A DNA stretch of 22,256 bases from a virus. The notes under the pieces were generated by a model. The model was given only the letters and a program-made list of their open reading frames with translations, was not told the origin of the DNA and ran no database searches. Both the position numbers and the translations under genes were made by a program. This document shows, piece by piece, positions 1 through 7,946 of the stretch; the stretch's first letter is position 1; each line of letters starts with the position of its first letter. The stretch lies in IMG/VR virus record IMGVR_UViG_3300010354_007429, positions 1-22,256 of that record. One strand, written 5' to 3'.

Positions 1-714
1 GCAGCAGAAACTCATGTTGATAACAGTATAGAAGACAGTGATGATTTTGTTCGAAGTAATATAGATGGTGTGCATAATTTACTTAAACTAATTAACAAAG
101 TAAAAAGAAAAAAACCAATATTATTACATTTTAGCACCGATGAAGTCTATGGCGACATTATAACTGGTAGTCATACTGAACAAGATTTATTAAAACCAAG
201 TAATCCATATAGTGCAACTAAGGCTGCTGCAGATATGCTAATTTTAGCATGGGGTAGAACTTATAATCTTCCCTATATAATTGTAAGACCTACGAACAAT
301 TATGGAATAGGACAATATGTGGAAAAATTAATTCCTAGAACAGTTAAATTCCTATCTTTAGGTAAACCAATAGAGTTACATGATCAAGGTAAACCAGTCA
401 GGACATGGTTACATGCTAGTGACACCAGTAATGCTATTATTAAAATAATTGAATCAAATGTAGTAAATCAAATTTACAATATTTCTGGCAATTATGAAGC
501 ACCAAATATCGTTGTAGTTAAAAAGATATTAAATGTTTTGTATGGCACTGATAACACAGATGGCAAAATTACAGAATTATCAAGAGTGGGTCAAGATATG
601 CGTTATAGTATTGACGATTCTAAAATTAAAAGTTTGGGTTGGAATGCACAGGCAGATTTCGACAGTGAGCTAGAAAATATTGTTAATTATTATATTGAAA
701 ACTTTGTTTGGTAA
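1..714 (+). CDS. rmlB-like: dTDP-glucose 4,6-dehydratase-like SDR enzyme (5' partial)
   Basis: The reading frame is open from base 1, so the N-terminal Rossmann glycine motif lies outside the window. The visible start reads AAETHVDNSIEDS, the classic RmlB segment after the NAD-binding part. It is followed by STDEVYGD and by the catalytic pair YSATK (Tyr-xxx-Lys). NNYGIGQYVEKLIPR and RTWLHASD are also typical of RmlB substrate binding and C-terminal parts. The family oxidises and dehydrates a nucleotide-glucose to the 4-keto-6-deoxy sugar, the entry step to deoxyhexoses of surface glycans. The next gene starts 3 bases after the stop, so this is the first visible gene of a sugar operon. The nucleotide (dTDP, CDP or UDP) cannot be told from sequence. 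The RmlB-like STDEVYG is less like CDP-glucose dehydratases. Confidence 0.9.
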   Translation, partial: AAETHVDNSIEDSDDFVRSNIDGVHNLLKLINKVKRKKPILLHFSTDEVYGDIITGSHTEQDLLKPSNPYSATKAAADMLILAWGRTYNLPYIIVRPTNNYGIGQYVEKLIPRTVKFLSLGKPIELHDQGKPVRTWLHASDTSNAIIKIIESNVVNQIYNISGNYEAPNIVVVKKILNVLYGTDNTDGKITELSRVGQDMRYSIDDSKIKSLGWNAQADFDSELENIVNYYIENFVW

Positions 715-717
715 TTT

Positions 718-1494
718 ATGTATATAATTACAAGTTGTCTTGTTTGCAAATCAGACAATGTAGTCTTTGAGCCTACATTCTTATCAAGATTTATATTAAG
801 TAGGATAGAAGGTAAAATAAGACATATAGATCTGCCTATCTTTTCCATTAAATGTAATCACTGTAGATTTTTCAGCAGTGCATTACGCTTTACTGATGAA
901 GAAATGGAAAAGATTTATAAAGACTATAGAGGTTACGAATACAATAAGATGAGAGTTGCAATAGAAGGGGATTTTTATAAACCACTTATTGGGACATTTA
1001 CAACTCCGGAAGCTATAGAACATAGACTTAAAGGCATTAATGAAATAATTGATAGGTCTATTAATATAGGAAACATACGGAAAGTATTAGATTATGGTGG
1101 AGGGGCTGGCCATTTTATTCCTGGTAGGTTCATATTTGCGGAAAAATTCGTATATGATATAAGTGGAACAATTTTATGCCCAGAAATTAAAAGGTATGAT
1201 CCAGGTAGACAAGTAGAGTGGAATTATATACAATGCTGCCATGTGTTGGAACATGTGTCAGACCCTATCAAATTTTTAAAAGACATGCTAAAATTAGCCA
1301 ATACCAATACTTTAATATATATTGAAGTACCAAATGGTGATGGGCCAAGTATGCATGGGGTGTGGCATGAACACATTAATACTTTTTATGAAGATAGTTT
1401 AGAATACATATTTCAACTAGTAGATTTAACTATTGTTGATCGTCAAACAAGAAATGGCTGTATAGGATTTTTAGCAAAAAAGGCTATAGAATAA
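718..1494 (+). CDS. Class I SAM-dependent methyltransferase with N-terminal zinc knuckle
   Basis: 258 residues. Four cysteines (C7, C10, C46, C49) form a CxxC...CxxC knuckle, as in the putative zinc-binding domain in front of sugar C-methyltransferases. The SAM-binding motif I is VLDYGGGAGH at about residues 123-132. HVLEHVSDP and YIEVPNGDG follow as the expected later motifs of a Rossmann methyltransferase. The usual catalytic C-terminal half of sugar C-methyltransferases (about 400 residues in total) is absent, so the protein is short for that family. It sits between a sugar dehydratase and a sugar 3-dehydratase, with its stop directly abutting the next ATG, which argues for a sugar or lipid-linked glycan substrate. 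The substrate is inferred only. Confidence 0.8.
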   Translation: MYIITSCLVCKSDNVVFEPTFLSRFILSRIEGKIRHIDLPIFSIKCNHCRFFSSALRFTDEEMEKIYKDYRGYEYNKMRVAIEGDFYKPLIGTFTTPEAIEHRLKGINEIIDRSINIGNIRKVLDYGGGAGHFIPGRFIFAEKFVYDISGTILCPEIKRYDPGRQVEWNYIQCCHVLEHVSDPIKFLKDMLKLANTNTLIYIEVPNGDGPSMHGVWHEHINTFYEDSLEYIFQLVDLTIVDRQTRNGCIGFLAKKAIE

Positions 1495-2814
1495 ATGGAA
1501 CATATTTTAAAACAAGTAAGAGAATTTATTGAACAGAAACAGGCCAATCGTAGTTGGGTAGCAGGAAAGGATTTTGTAAATTATGCTGGCGCCTACTTTG
1601 ATGCGGATGAATATGAAGTTGCTGTAGCTAGTCTACTTAAAGGTTGGCTAGTAATGGGCAACGATGCTCTTAAATTTGAGCAAGAGTTTCCTAAACAATT
1701 TGGTAAAACTAAAGGTATTGTTACTAATAGTGGAAGTAGTAGTAATTTACTAATGATGGCTAGTCTAACTAGTAAAAGAGGCTATAATTTCCCCAAAGGC
1801 ACAAAGGTTTTAACACCTATTGCGGGGTTTCCAACTACACTTAACCCGACATTGCAATTAGGGTTTACACCAGTATTTGTTGATATAGAATTAGATACTT
1901 TAAACATTAATTTGGATCATGCAGAAAAGGTTTTAGCAGCTAATCCAGATATTAAAATAATGACTTTTGCCCATGTGTTAGGTAATCCTCCCAACATGGA
2001 TAAGGTTATGGAACTGGTAAAACAATATAAATTGGTTTTATTGGAAGATTGTTGTGATGCATTAGGTACCACATATGACGGAAAGCCATTGGGAAGTTTT
2101 GGTCTTATGGCTAGTTGTAGTTTTTATCCTGCTCATCATATGACCATGGGTGAAGGCGGATATGTTGCCACTGATGACTGCATGCAAGATCAAATTCTAA
2201 GAAGTTTTCGTGAATGGGGACGAGGCTGTTATTGCGTAGGGCCAGAAGCAAATAAACTTAAATGTGGCACTTGTGGAACAAGATTTAAAGAATGGGTACC
2301 GGCATTGCCTAGTGAAATTTTTGACCACAAATATGTATATGACGAAATAGGATATAATCTTAAACCTATTGAGCTGCAATGCAGTATGGGTTTAAAACAG
2401 TTAGAAAAACTGCCTAAAATTCATGAGTTGCGTCGTAGGAATTATAAACTGTTATTTGAAATATATGAAAAATATGAAGAATTTTTCCATTTACCAAGAG
2501 CACAGGCCAAAGCTGATCCTAGTTGGTTTGCTTTTCCTCTCACTATTCGCTCCACTGCTCCTTTTACTCGCAGTGATATTGTTGATTATTTGGAAGAAAA
2601 ACTAATTCAAACAAGGCCATATTTTGCTGGCAATATTATGTTACAACCTGCTTATAGTCACTTAATGGATTCTACTACAGCAAAAACATTATATCCTAAC
2701 AGTACTTTGGCCATGCGCAATAGTTTTTTCCATGGCACAAGTCCTGTTATCACACCAGAACAAATTGCATATATAGGCGAAGTTGTAGATGGATTTATAG
2801 GATTATATTTATGA
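1495..2814 (+). CDS. rfbH-like: RfbH-type CDP-4-keto-6-deoxyglucose 3-dehydratase (PLP and [2Fe-2S])
   Basis: 439 residues, close to the usual RfbH/E1 length of about 437. The fold is DegT/DnrJ/EryC1 aminotransferase-like. At the PLP-lysine position the sequence reads SFYPAHHMTMGEGG, so His214 replaces the Schiff-base lysine, the hallmark of the E1 3-dehydratases. Cysteines at 187, 245, 247 and 257/260 match the unusual iron-sulfur binding pattern of E1. EDCCDALGT and DHKYVYDEIGYNLK are also RfbH-like. Known members remove the C3 hydroxyl of a CDP-4-keto-6-deoxyhexose on the route to 3,6-dideoxyhexoses such as abequose, paratose and tyvelose, and need a separate reductase (E3). No reductase gene is visible in the window. 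The start ATG directly follows the previous stop; the end overlaps the next ATG by 4 bases. Confidence 0.9.
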   Translation: MEHILKQVREFIEQKQANRSWVAGKDFVNYAGAYFDADEYEVAVASLLKGWLVMGNDALKFEQEFPKQFGKTKGIVTNSGSSSNLLMMASLTSKRGYNFPKGTKVLTPIAGFPTTLNPTLQLGFTPVFVDIELDTLNINLDHAEKVLAANPDIKIMTFAHVLGNPPNMDKVMELVKQYKLVLLEDCCDALGTTYDGKPLGSFGLMASCSFYPAHHMTMGEGGYVATDDCMQDQILRSFREWGRGCYCVGPEANKLKCGTCGTRFKEWVPALPSEIFDHKYVYDEIGYNLKPIELQCSMGLKQLEKLPKIHELRRRNYKLLFEIYEKYEEFFHLPRAQAKADPSWFAFPLTIRSTAPFTRSDIVDYLEEKLIQTRPYFAGNIMLQPAYSHLMDSTTAKTLYPNSTLAMRNSFFHGTSPVITPEQIAYIGEVVDGFIGLYL

Positions 2815-3533
2815 AAAATTATTTGTTTGGCTATGCAAGACCTGTTTATAACATTTGGGGACCATGGAAAGGATTTGGGTTAAATCCATCATGGCAGGAA
2901 GATCATAAAGTTTATGAACATATGTATAAACTTAGCAGACTGTCTGCAAAGCATTTTTTACAAGGTGAATGGGAAGAGTTTTGTGTAACATCACCAGTAT
3001 TAGATGCTAGATTACATCAGATTAATGTATGGTATACAATTAAGGAATTATGGCTTAAAGAACCCTGTAACATTTTATGTATGGGTGCAGATACTTTGTT
3101 TATTAAACCAACAGAAGTATTTGGTAGGTATGATAAAATGACAATGTTTAACTATACCGACCCCAAAACACATTCAGAAGTTGTAAATTATTTTAATGAT
3201 GATGTTAGATACTATCCAGCTTCTATGGATCCTAAAGTTTGGGAAATGGGAGAAAAGTTAATGGATAAATGGTTTGCCCATAATGAAAATAATTGGGCAG
3301 CAGGCCAAATTATTCATAACTTACAAATGTGGAGTCAGGGTGTTGAACTTAATGATGTTCATGACCCAAATATGGCCTTTCAAGTTTTATATTTTGATGA
3401 AGAACAAGACAGTAAGTGGAACGGCAGTCCGTTCGAAGATGCCCATATATTACATCTACATGGGAGTAGAGGCATACAAGGAAGACTGCCAGTTATGGAA
3501 GCGATTCTAACTCAATTAGGAATAGAACAATAA
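2811..3533 (+). CDS. Putative glycosyltransferase (GT-A-like), function not proven
   Basis: 240 residues, start ATG overlapping the previous stop by 4 bases. MGADTLFIKP at residues 91-100 resembles the acidic metal and nucleotide-sugar motif of GT-A glycosyltransferases (compare the D-x-D context DADTL of GT8-type enzymes). NDDVRYYPASM (129-139) has the N-x-G/D-V-x-Y-Y-P look of an acceptor-side loop. AHILHLHGSRG (211-221) resembles the C-terminal His-rich motif of some small transferases. No signal peptide or membrane segment is seen. The location inside a sugar operon supports a glycan role, but I do not recognise a characterised homologue. The donor and acceptor are unknown. Confidence 0.55.
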   Translation: MKNYLFGYARPVYNIWGPWKGFGLNPSWQEDHKVYEHMYKLSRLSAKHFLQGEWEEFCVTSPVLDARLHQINVWYTIKELWLKEPCNILCMGADTLFIKPTEVFGRYDKMTMFNYTDPKTHSEVVNYFNDDVRYYPASMDPKVWEMGEKLMDKWFAHNENNWAAGQIIHNLQMWSQGVELNDVHDPNMAFQVLYFDEEQDSKWNGSPFEDAHILHLHGSRGIQGRLPVMEAILTQLGIEQ

Positions 3534-4162
3534 TGTTACATTTAATTTCACAGCGAGAAGGCTTGTGGTGGCCCAAAGAAGATCATGGATGTTGGGACTA
3601 TAATACTAATCATGCACCTAATATTCCCAAAGAACTAGCACAATATGTTCCATATAAAGGAGTTGTAGTACAGGCTGGTGGTAATTGTGGTCAATATATT
3701 GTTCAGTATGCAGACCTATTTGAACGAGTTTATACTTTTGAACCTGATCCGCTCAACTTCCTTTGCCTAACACTTAACTGTCAAAAAACAAATATTTACA
3801 AATATCAAGCTTGTGTAGGCAATCAACGGAATCTAGTTGAACTAGCGGTAAATAGTTCAGATGTGGGTGCTACTCATATAGATCCAAGTAAGCCAGGATT
3901 AATTCCTACCTTGCGTATAGATGATTTAAACTTGGATAGATGTGATCTTATTCAATTAGATACTGAGGGTTTTGAATATTTTGGGATTCAAGGCGCAGAA
4001 GAAACAATTACTAAATTTAAGCCTGTTTTAAGTATTGAGTGGTGGGAACCATGGGCTGCTCGTTATGGAATTACATTAGAAATGTTAGAAAATTATCTTA
4101 GTCGTTGGAATTATGTAATAGCTGGATATCATGTAACTGATAGAGTTTATGTAGCAAAATGA
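3533..4162 (+). CDS. FkbM-family SAM-dependent methyltransferase
   Basis: 209 residues. The start ATG shares a base with the previous TAA (TAATG), a sign of translational coupling. VVVQAGGNCGQY (about 44-55) is SAM motif I, VYTFEPDPLN (67-76) places the acidic residue that binds the ribose, and DLIQLDTEGFE (138-148) is the characteristic FkbM motif. LSIEWW near residue 167 also fits. FkbM enzymes generally O-methylate sugars or similar hydroxylated compounds. The surrounding sugar genes suggest a glycan hydroxyl as the target. The C-terminus overlaps the next gene by 4 bases. Confidence 0.85.
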   Translation: MLHLISQREGLWWPKEDHGCWDYNTNHAPNIPKELAQYVPYKGVVVQAGGNCGQYIVQYADLFERVYTFEPDPLNFLCLTLNCQKTNIYKYQACVGNQRNLVELAVNSSDVGATHIDPSKPGLIPTLRIDDLNLDRCDLIQLDTEGFEYFGIQGAEETITKFKPVLSIEWWEPWAARYGITLEMLENYLSRWNYVIAGYHVTDRVYVAK

Positions 4163-5106
4163 AAACAGTTTTAATTACAGGAGCTACTGGCTTTATAGGG
4201 CATTTTTTAGTTGAAGAATTTATTAAGGACCATAAAATTATCTGTTTAGTTAGGCCTAAGACTAGAAATTTAAAAAGAATAGCAGTCTATACAGACAGAT
4301 TATCCATTATAGAACACGACATTTCTAAAAGTTTAAAACCACTTGTAGATTCTTTAGGCACTATAGACATTATCTTACATGCAGGTGGTAATGCTAGTGC
4401 TGCAGATAGTATTGCCGACCCGGTAAGTGTTATCAATGATAATGTTATAGGTACCATCAATTTATTAGAATTTGCGAGACTACAAAAACTTGAAAGGTTT
4501 GTCTATTATAGTTCTGGAGAAGTTTTTGGTCCTGTTCCTAATGGTTCAGACAGTAAGGAGACAGATCCCTATAATAGCAATAGCCCTTATGCTGCTAGTA
4601 AAGCAGCAGGGGAAGAACTTTGTCTTAGTTACGCTAGTAGTTTTGGTGTTCCGGTAAGTATTGTACATATTAATAATACTTTTGGTCCTAAATGCCAAGT
4701 AAACCGTTTGCCAACCATTATTATAAACAACATTATGAACGGTAAGCCTGTGAATATTCATTCAGATTTAAATGGTAATATTAGTGGTAGACGATGGTTT
4801 TATGCAGGCGATGTTGCATTACATACTAAATTTATTTTAAGCAATCAAAAGTTAAACTGTGAGAAATGGAATAGTGCCGGTAATAAATTTATTAACAATT
4901 TAGAATTCGCTCAGCTTATTGCTCAATCTATGCAAAAGGATTTACAGTATGAACTTATTTTAATTAATAATCCAAACTATAAGTTATGTTTCAGTGTTAA
5001 TCCAAGTAAGCTTTACGATCTTGGGTATAAAGATAAGTTTACTTTAGAAGAAAGAATACAACAAACAACGGCATGGTATAGTAAAAATCCTAGTTGGCTT
5101 TTATAA
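4159..5106 (+). CDS. NAD(P)-dependent nucleotide-sugar epimerase/dehydratase
   Basis: 315 residues, extended short-chain dehydrogenase. The glycine motif TGATGFIG (G8, G11, G14) binds NAD, and YYSSGEVFG followed by SPYAASK (Tyr144, Lys148) is the active site. RRWFYAGDVA matches the family's conserved C-terminal RxxxxVxD segment. The length fits a full-size epimerase or 4,6-dehydratase of the UDP/dTDP/GDP-sugar kind, but the exact reaction cannot be read from sequence. It closes the run of overlapping sugar genes. The next gene begins 8 bases after its stop. Confidence 0.85.
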   Translation: MKTVLITGATGFIGHFLVEEFIKDHKIICLVRPKTRNLKRIAVYTDRLSIIEHDISKSLKPLVDSLGTIDIILHAGGNASAADSIADPVSVINDNVIGTINLLEFARLQKLERFVYYSSGEVFGPVPNGSDSKETDPYNSNSPYAASKAAGEELCLSYASSFGVPVSIVHINNTFGPKCQVNRLPTIIINNIMNGKPVNIHSDLNGNISGRRWFYAGDVALHTKFILSNQKLNCEKWNSAGNKFINNLEFAQLIAQSMQKDLQYELILINNPNYKLCFSVNPSKLYDLGYKDKFTLEERIQQTTAWYSKNPSWLL

Positions 5107-5114
5107 ATATATGT

Positions 5115-5534
5115 ATGTCTATATATTGGCAAGAATATGTTCGTGCTGCTTATGATTTAGTATTAGAAAGTGAAGGCAGATGTAACATTTTTTTGGATCA
5201 TGATGTAGAGGCATATATCGTTCATTTATTTGCAAAAAATTTCAATAGAACTGATATAGGCCAACAGCCTATTGCTATTCAATTAATGCAAGAGATGCAA
5301 AAACCAAAAAAACATGCTAAATATCAACCCATTGCAGATGAATGTTTACTTATAAATAGTTATCCTCTCAAAAGGAAACATTGGCCTAGTGAAACTTACT
5401 ATAGGGACATGGGCTGTATAGCCTATAGTTTGGCAAATTTAATAGAAATAGAAAACAATTTTGAAAATGCAACTAAGATTTTACATAGAATGTTTTTAGG
5501 TTTGAACAATAACGGAGTTGACTTGAGTCTTTAA
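5115..5534 (+). CDS. Conserved-looking protein of unknown function
   Basis: The longest frame starts at a TTG at 5094 inside the preceding gene. I prefer the ATG at 5115, which gives 139 residues beginning MSIYWQEYVRAAY and avoids a 13-base overlap. No strong Shine-Dalgarno lies in front of it. The box TATAAATA at 5102-5109 sits just upstream (see findings). The protein is soluble, with no signal peptide or membrane segment, and is mostly predicted helical. LLINSYPLKRKHWPSETYYRDMG is a polar, aromatic-rich stretch spanning about residues 77-99, given here only as a landmark. I recognise no family. It is the last gene before the short gene at 5569. Confidence 0.65.
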   Translation: MSIYWQEYVRAAYDLVLESEGRCNIFLDHDVEAYIVHLFAKNFNRTDIGQQPIAIQLMQEMQKPKKHAKYQPIADECLLINSYPLKRKHWPSETYYRDMGCIAYSLANLIEIENNFENATKILHRMFLGLNNNGVDLSL

Positions 5535-5568
5535 TTAATATATAATAATTACTACTCAAGGAGCAATC

Positions 5569-5730
5569 ATGTTTGAAAATATCGAAATTAGAAAAGTTGC
5601 AAATGGATTTATTCTTACCATTACCACAGAAGACGACACCAAAGAATTTGTATATGACACCAGTCGGAAAGCTTTGCGTGTTATTAAACAATACATTGAT
5701 GCAAGTAATAATAATAAAGATTCTGAATAA
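5569..5730 (+). CDS. Small hypothetical protein, 53 residues, ahead of the radical SAM gene
   Basis: ATG at 5569 follows a strong Shine-Dalgarno (CAAGGAG at 5557-5563, 5 bases of spacing). The frame encodes MFENIEIRKVANGFILTI and continues through TEDDTKEFVYDTSRKALRVI to the stop at 5728-5730. The pattern of short beta strands followed by a helix suggests a small folded protein rather than a leader. The next ATG lies 2 bases after the stop, so the radical SAM gene is probably translated by coupling. I know similar small proteins as hypotheticals in marine T4-like phages, but the function is unknown. Being next to a radical SAM enzyme, it could be a partner or substrate; that is speculation. 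Confidence 0.75.
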   Translation: MFENIEIRKVANGFILTITTEDDTKEFVYDTSRKALRVIKQYIDASNNNKDSE

Positions 5731-5732
5731 TA

Positions 5733-7097
5733 ATGGCGAATGAAGCTAAATTTATTACAGTCTTCAATAATTTAAAAAATAAATTAGATACAGTAAGTCC
5801 ATCATTTTGTGCTGCAAAATGGAAACAAGTATCTATATTATTAAATCAGGGAAGAACTCATAGTTGTCATCATCCAGGCACACACGAGATTCCTTTAAGT
5901 GAGTTAAAAAATAATAGCAGTGCACTTCATAATACTAATTATAAAAAACAACAGCGTCAATTAATGTTGCAGGGTTCAAGACCTAAAGAATGTGACTATT
6001 GTTGGCGAGTTGAAGATAGTAATACTGATGGTTTTAGTGATAGATTTTACAAAAGCATCACACAATGGGCAGATATAGATAATACTATTTTAGAAATAAA
6101 AAAAAATGAATGGGATTACGATGTAGTGCCTAGTTACTTAGAAGTCAGTTTCAGCAGCCTATGTAATTTTAAATGTATATATTGTGGTCCGAATTCCAGT
6201 ACAAGGTGGCAAGATGAAATGCGTACCTATGGCAATTACCCCTTAAAAAATATGCCTTTTAATAGTAATAATTACAATAAAACTGATGAAATAAGAAATT
6301 TATATATTGAAGCTTTTTGGGAGTGGTTTCCTAATATTGTACATAAATTGTATCATTTAAGAATTACAGGAGGAGAACCTTTATTATCTGACGAAACCTT
6401 TAAAGTTTTAGATTTTTTAGAAAACAATCCACAGCCTAATCTTATTTTTAATATTAATACAAATTTATGTGTACCAGATTATTTGATAGAAAAATTAGTT
6501 AAAAAATTAGTTTATTTACAAAATAATAACTGTGTGAAAAATGTTACTATATTTACAAGTTGTGAAGCAACAAAACAACAATCAGAATATATACGATTTG
6601 GCATAGATTATATGCAATGGTTAAAAAATTGTGAATATCTGGCAGGTAATATTCCAAATGTAAAAATAACCATAATGGCCACATACAACATTTTAAGTGT
6701 CTTTACATTTACTGATTTTGTTAAAGATATGATTTGCTTAAAACAAAAATTTACCCAGCCAAAAAACTTTTACATTGACATACCCTATTTAAGACATCCA
6801 GAATTTTTAGCAGTATGGAACATTCCTGATAAATTTTTTCATTATATAGAAGATACTATAAGTTTAATGTCCAGTCACATAAAAGATGAATATTTTACAA
6901 TTGCAGAAGTGTCAAAAATTAAAAATATTCTTGTACTGTGTAAAAGCTATAACGAAGACCCAACTAAACAAGATGTCTTAAAACATAATAGGCGTAATTT
7001 CGGTCTTTATGTTCAAGAGCTAGACAGACGACGCAATACCAATTTTGTAGAAACCTTTCCTGAACTTGCTCCTTTTTTGTCTGATTGGCAGGCTTGA
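5733..7097 (+). CDS. Radical SAM protein with extra N-terminal cysteine cluster
   Basis: 454 residues. The radical SAM cluster motif CxxxCxxC is CNFKCIYC (C144, C148, C151), and GGEP at 213-216 is the SAM-binding motif. Before the barrel, C26, C45, C87 and C90 (with HHPGTHE and ECDYCWRVED) form a second cysteine group, in the style of auxiliary [4Fe-4S] 'twitch' or SPASM-like clusters but placed at the N-terminus. Such proteins occur in marine T4-like phages; their substrate is unknown. The family makes a 5'-deoxyadenosyl radical and modifies peptides, nucleotides or sugars. The gene starts 2 bases after the 53-residue gene, and its TGA stop lies inside the -35 box of the next promoter. Confidence 0.88.
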   Translation: MANEAKFITVFNNLKNKLDTVSPSFCAAKWKQVSILLNQGRTHSCHHPGTHEIPLSELKNNSSALHNTNYKKQQRQLMLQGSRPKECDYCWRVEDSNTDGFSDRFYKSITQWADIDNTILEIKKNEWDYDVVPSYLEVSFSSLCNFKCIYCGPNSSTRWQDEMRTYGNYPLKNMPFNSNNYNKTDEIRNLYIEAFWEWFPNIVHKLYHLRITGGEPLLSDETFKVLDFLENNPQPNLIFNINTNLCVPDYLIEKLVKKLVYLQNNNCVKNVTIFTSCEATKQQSEYIRFGIDYMQWLKNCEYLAGNIPNVKITIMATYNILSVFTFTDFVKDMICLKQKFTQPKNFYIDIPYLRHPEFLAVWNIPDKFFHYIEDTISLMSSHIKDEYFTIAEVSKIKNILVLCKSYNEDPTKQDVLKHNRRNFGLYVQELDRRRNTNFVETFPELAPFLSDWQA

Positions 7098-7122
7098 CAA
7101 AAAATCAATTATTTCTTATAAT
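7094..7122 (+). promoter_or_regulatory. Sigma70-type promoter P1
   Basis: Perfect -35 TTGACA (7094-7099) and perfect -10 TATAAT (7117-7122) with a 17-bp spacer. The expected start of transcription is near 7129, about 27 bases before the gene at 7156. The -35 box contains the TGA stop of the radical SAM gene. This is the first of a series of such promoters and marks the start of the early-type block. Its leader lacks the shared sequence found in later ones. Confidence 0.85.
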
Positions 7123-7155
7123 AGCTATCCTTACAATGTAATTTTTTAACAAATT

Positions 7156-7410
7156 ATGAAACTTAAATATTACACTGATCCTGGACATGGTTGGATTGCA
7201 ATTAAGCGTAAAGTATTAAACGATCTAGAAGTGGCAGATAAAATTACAGTTTTTAGCTATCAAAAAGGCCAAACTGTATATCTAGAAGAAGATTGTGATG
7301 CTTTTTTGGTTATGCAGAAACTGTCTGAAAAAGGTATTACTGTTACTTTTGATCGTAAACACACCAACAACCGTAGTCCTATTAGAAACTATAATCGTTT
7401 CGATAAGTAA
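7156..7410 (+). CDS. Conserved phage hypothetical protein, 84 residues
   Basis: Starts MKLKYYTDPGHGWIAIKR and contains YQKGQTVYLEEDCDAF. I recall this pattern from hypothetical proteins of many tailed phages (PGHGW followed by YLEEDCD), without a known role. The end is basic (RKHTNNRSPIRNYNRFDK). No Shine-Dalgarno is evident before ATG 7156; the leader is AT-rich. It is driven by promoter P1 and followed 11 bases later by the next gene. The small size and strong promoter are consistent with an early takeover function, which is inference. Confidence 0.8.
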   Translation: MKLKYYTDPGHGWIAIKRKVLNDLEVADKITVFSYQKGQTVYLEEDCDAFLVMQKLSEKGITVTFDRKHTNNRSPIRNYNRFDK

Positions 7411-7421
7411 GGAATTACAGT

Positions 7422-7682
7422 ATGAACAGCCAACAAATTTTGAGTCATATTGAACAATGGGCATCTACTAAAGGTTTTAATGCTCCATATGGAATTCTTA
7501 CAGGTTCACATGTAAACAAAAAAGGTAACAAGTACCTTTCAATTACTTTTGGTCGTGCCCGAACATTAGATGCCACAGTAGAAATTTATAACAGGAATTT
7601 CATTGTATTGCGTACAAGTAGATCGGGAAGTCAAGTCTTTAAATCTGTTACAGATTTACAACAAGTTTTGGATCAACTATAA
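7422..7682 (+). CDS. Small hypothetical protein, 86 residues
   Basis: ATG at 7422 lies 8 bases after an AAGGA ribosome binding site (7409-7413) that overlaps the stop of the preceding gene, so both are likely cotranscribed from P1. The protein starts MNSQQILSHIEQWASTKGF and has a mixed alpha/beta composition with a basic middle (KKGNKYLSITFGRARTL). No family is recognised. The stop TAA is followed 4 bases later by the -35 box of promoter P2. Confidence 0.75.
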   Translation: MNSQQILSHIEQWASTKGFNAPYGILTGSHVNKKGNKYLSITFGRARTLDATVEIYNRNFIVLRTSRSGSQVFKSVTDLQQVLDQL

Positions 7683-7686
7683 TTTG

Positions 7687-7715
7687 TTGACAAATATGCG
7701 GCAATTTTGTATAAT
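7687..7715 (+). promoter_or_regulatory. Sigma70-type promoter P2
   Basis: TTGACA (7687-7692) and TATAAT (7710-7715), 17-bp spacer, both perfect. Downstream lies the first, slightly diverged copy of the shared leader (ACAGTAAACAAA). The distance from the -35 to ATG 7745 is 58 bases, matching the 59 bases seen in other cassettes. This supports ATG 7745 over ATG 7739 for the next gene. Confidence 0.88.
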
Positions 7716-7744
7716 GTTTTTACAGTAAACAAACTGAGATGAGC

Positions 7745-7945
7745 ATGAAAACTTACAAAGAGACAATCCGAAGAGAAGCGACGGGAGTGGTGGCTGGTAT
7801 GTTCTCTGGTGGTGGCAGTTATGCTGATAGTCAGGTGGTACATTGTATTGCTCGCATCTATGAAGTGTCTGCCAGTAGGGTAGATGCAGACATCAAGAAG
7901 CTTTTAAGTAGTCCAAAGTTTATGCGTGAAGCAAAGGGGTGCTAG
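7745..7945 (+). CDS. Small hypothetical protein, 66 residues, relatively GC-rich
   Basis: Two ATGs are possible, 7739 and 7745. I choose 7745 because a GAG core at 7735-7737 then has normal spacing and because the position aligns with the start codons in the other promoter cassettes. The protein begins MKTYKETIRREATGVVAGMF, then a glycine-rich turn (SGGGSY) and a helical C-terminal half (HCIARIYEVSASRVDADIK) that looks like a small helix-turn-helix fold. Function is unknown. Base composition is clearly richer in G+C than in the sugar genes, suggesting a different origin. Confidence 0.75.
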   Translation: MKTYKETIRREATGVVAGMFSGGGSYADSQVVHCIARIYEVSASRVDADIKKLLSSPKFMREAKGC

Positions 7946-7946
7946 T

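Noticed and set aside
5351-5358. Second TATAAATA box
   Set aside because: Inside a coding region; about three such octamers per strand are expected by chance in DNA this AT-rich.
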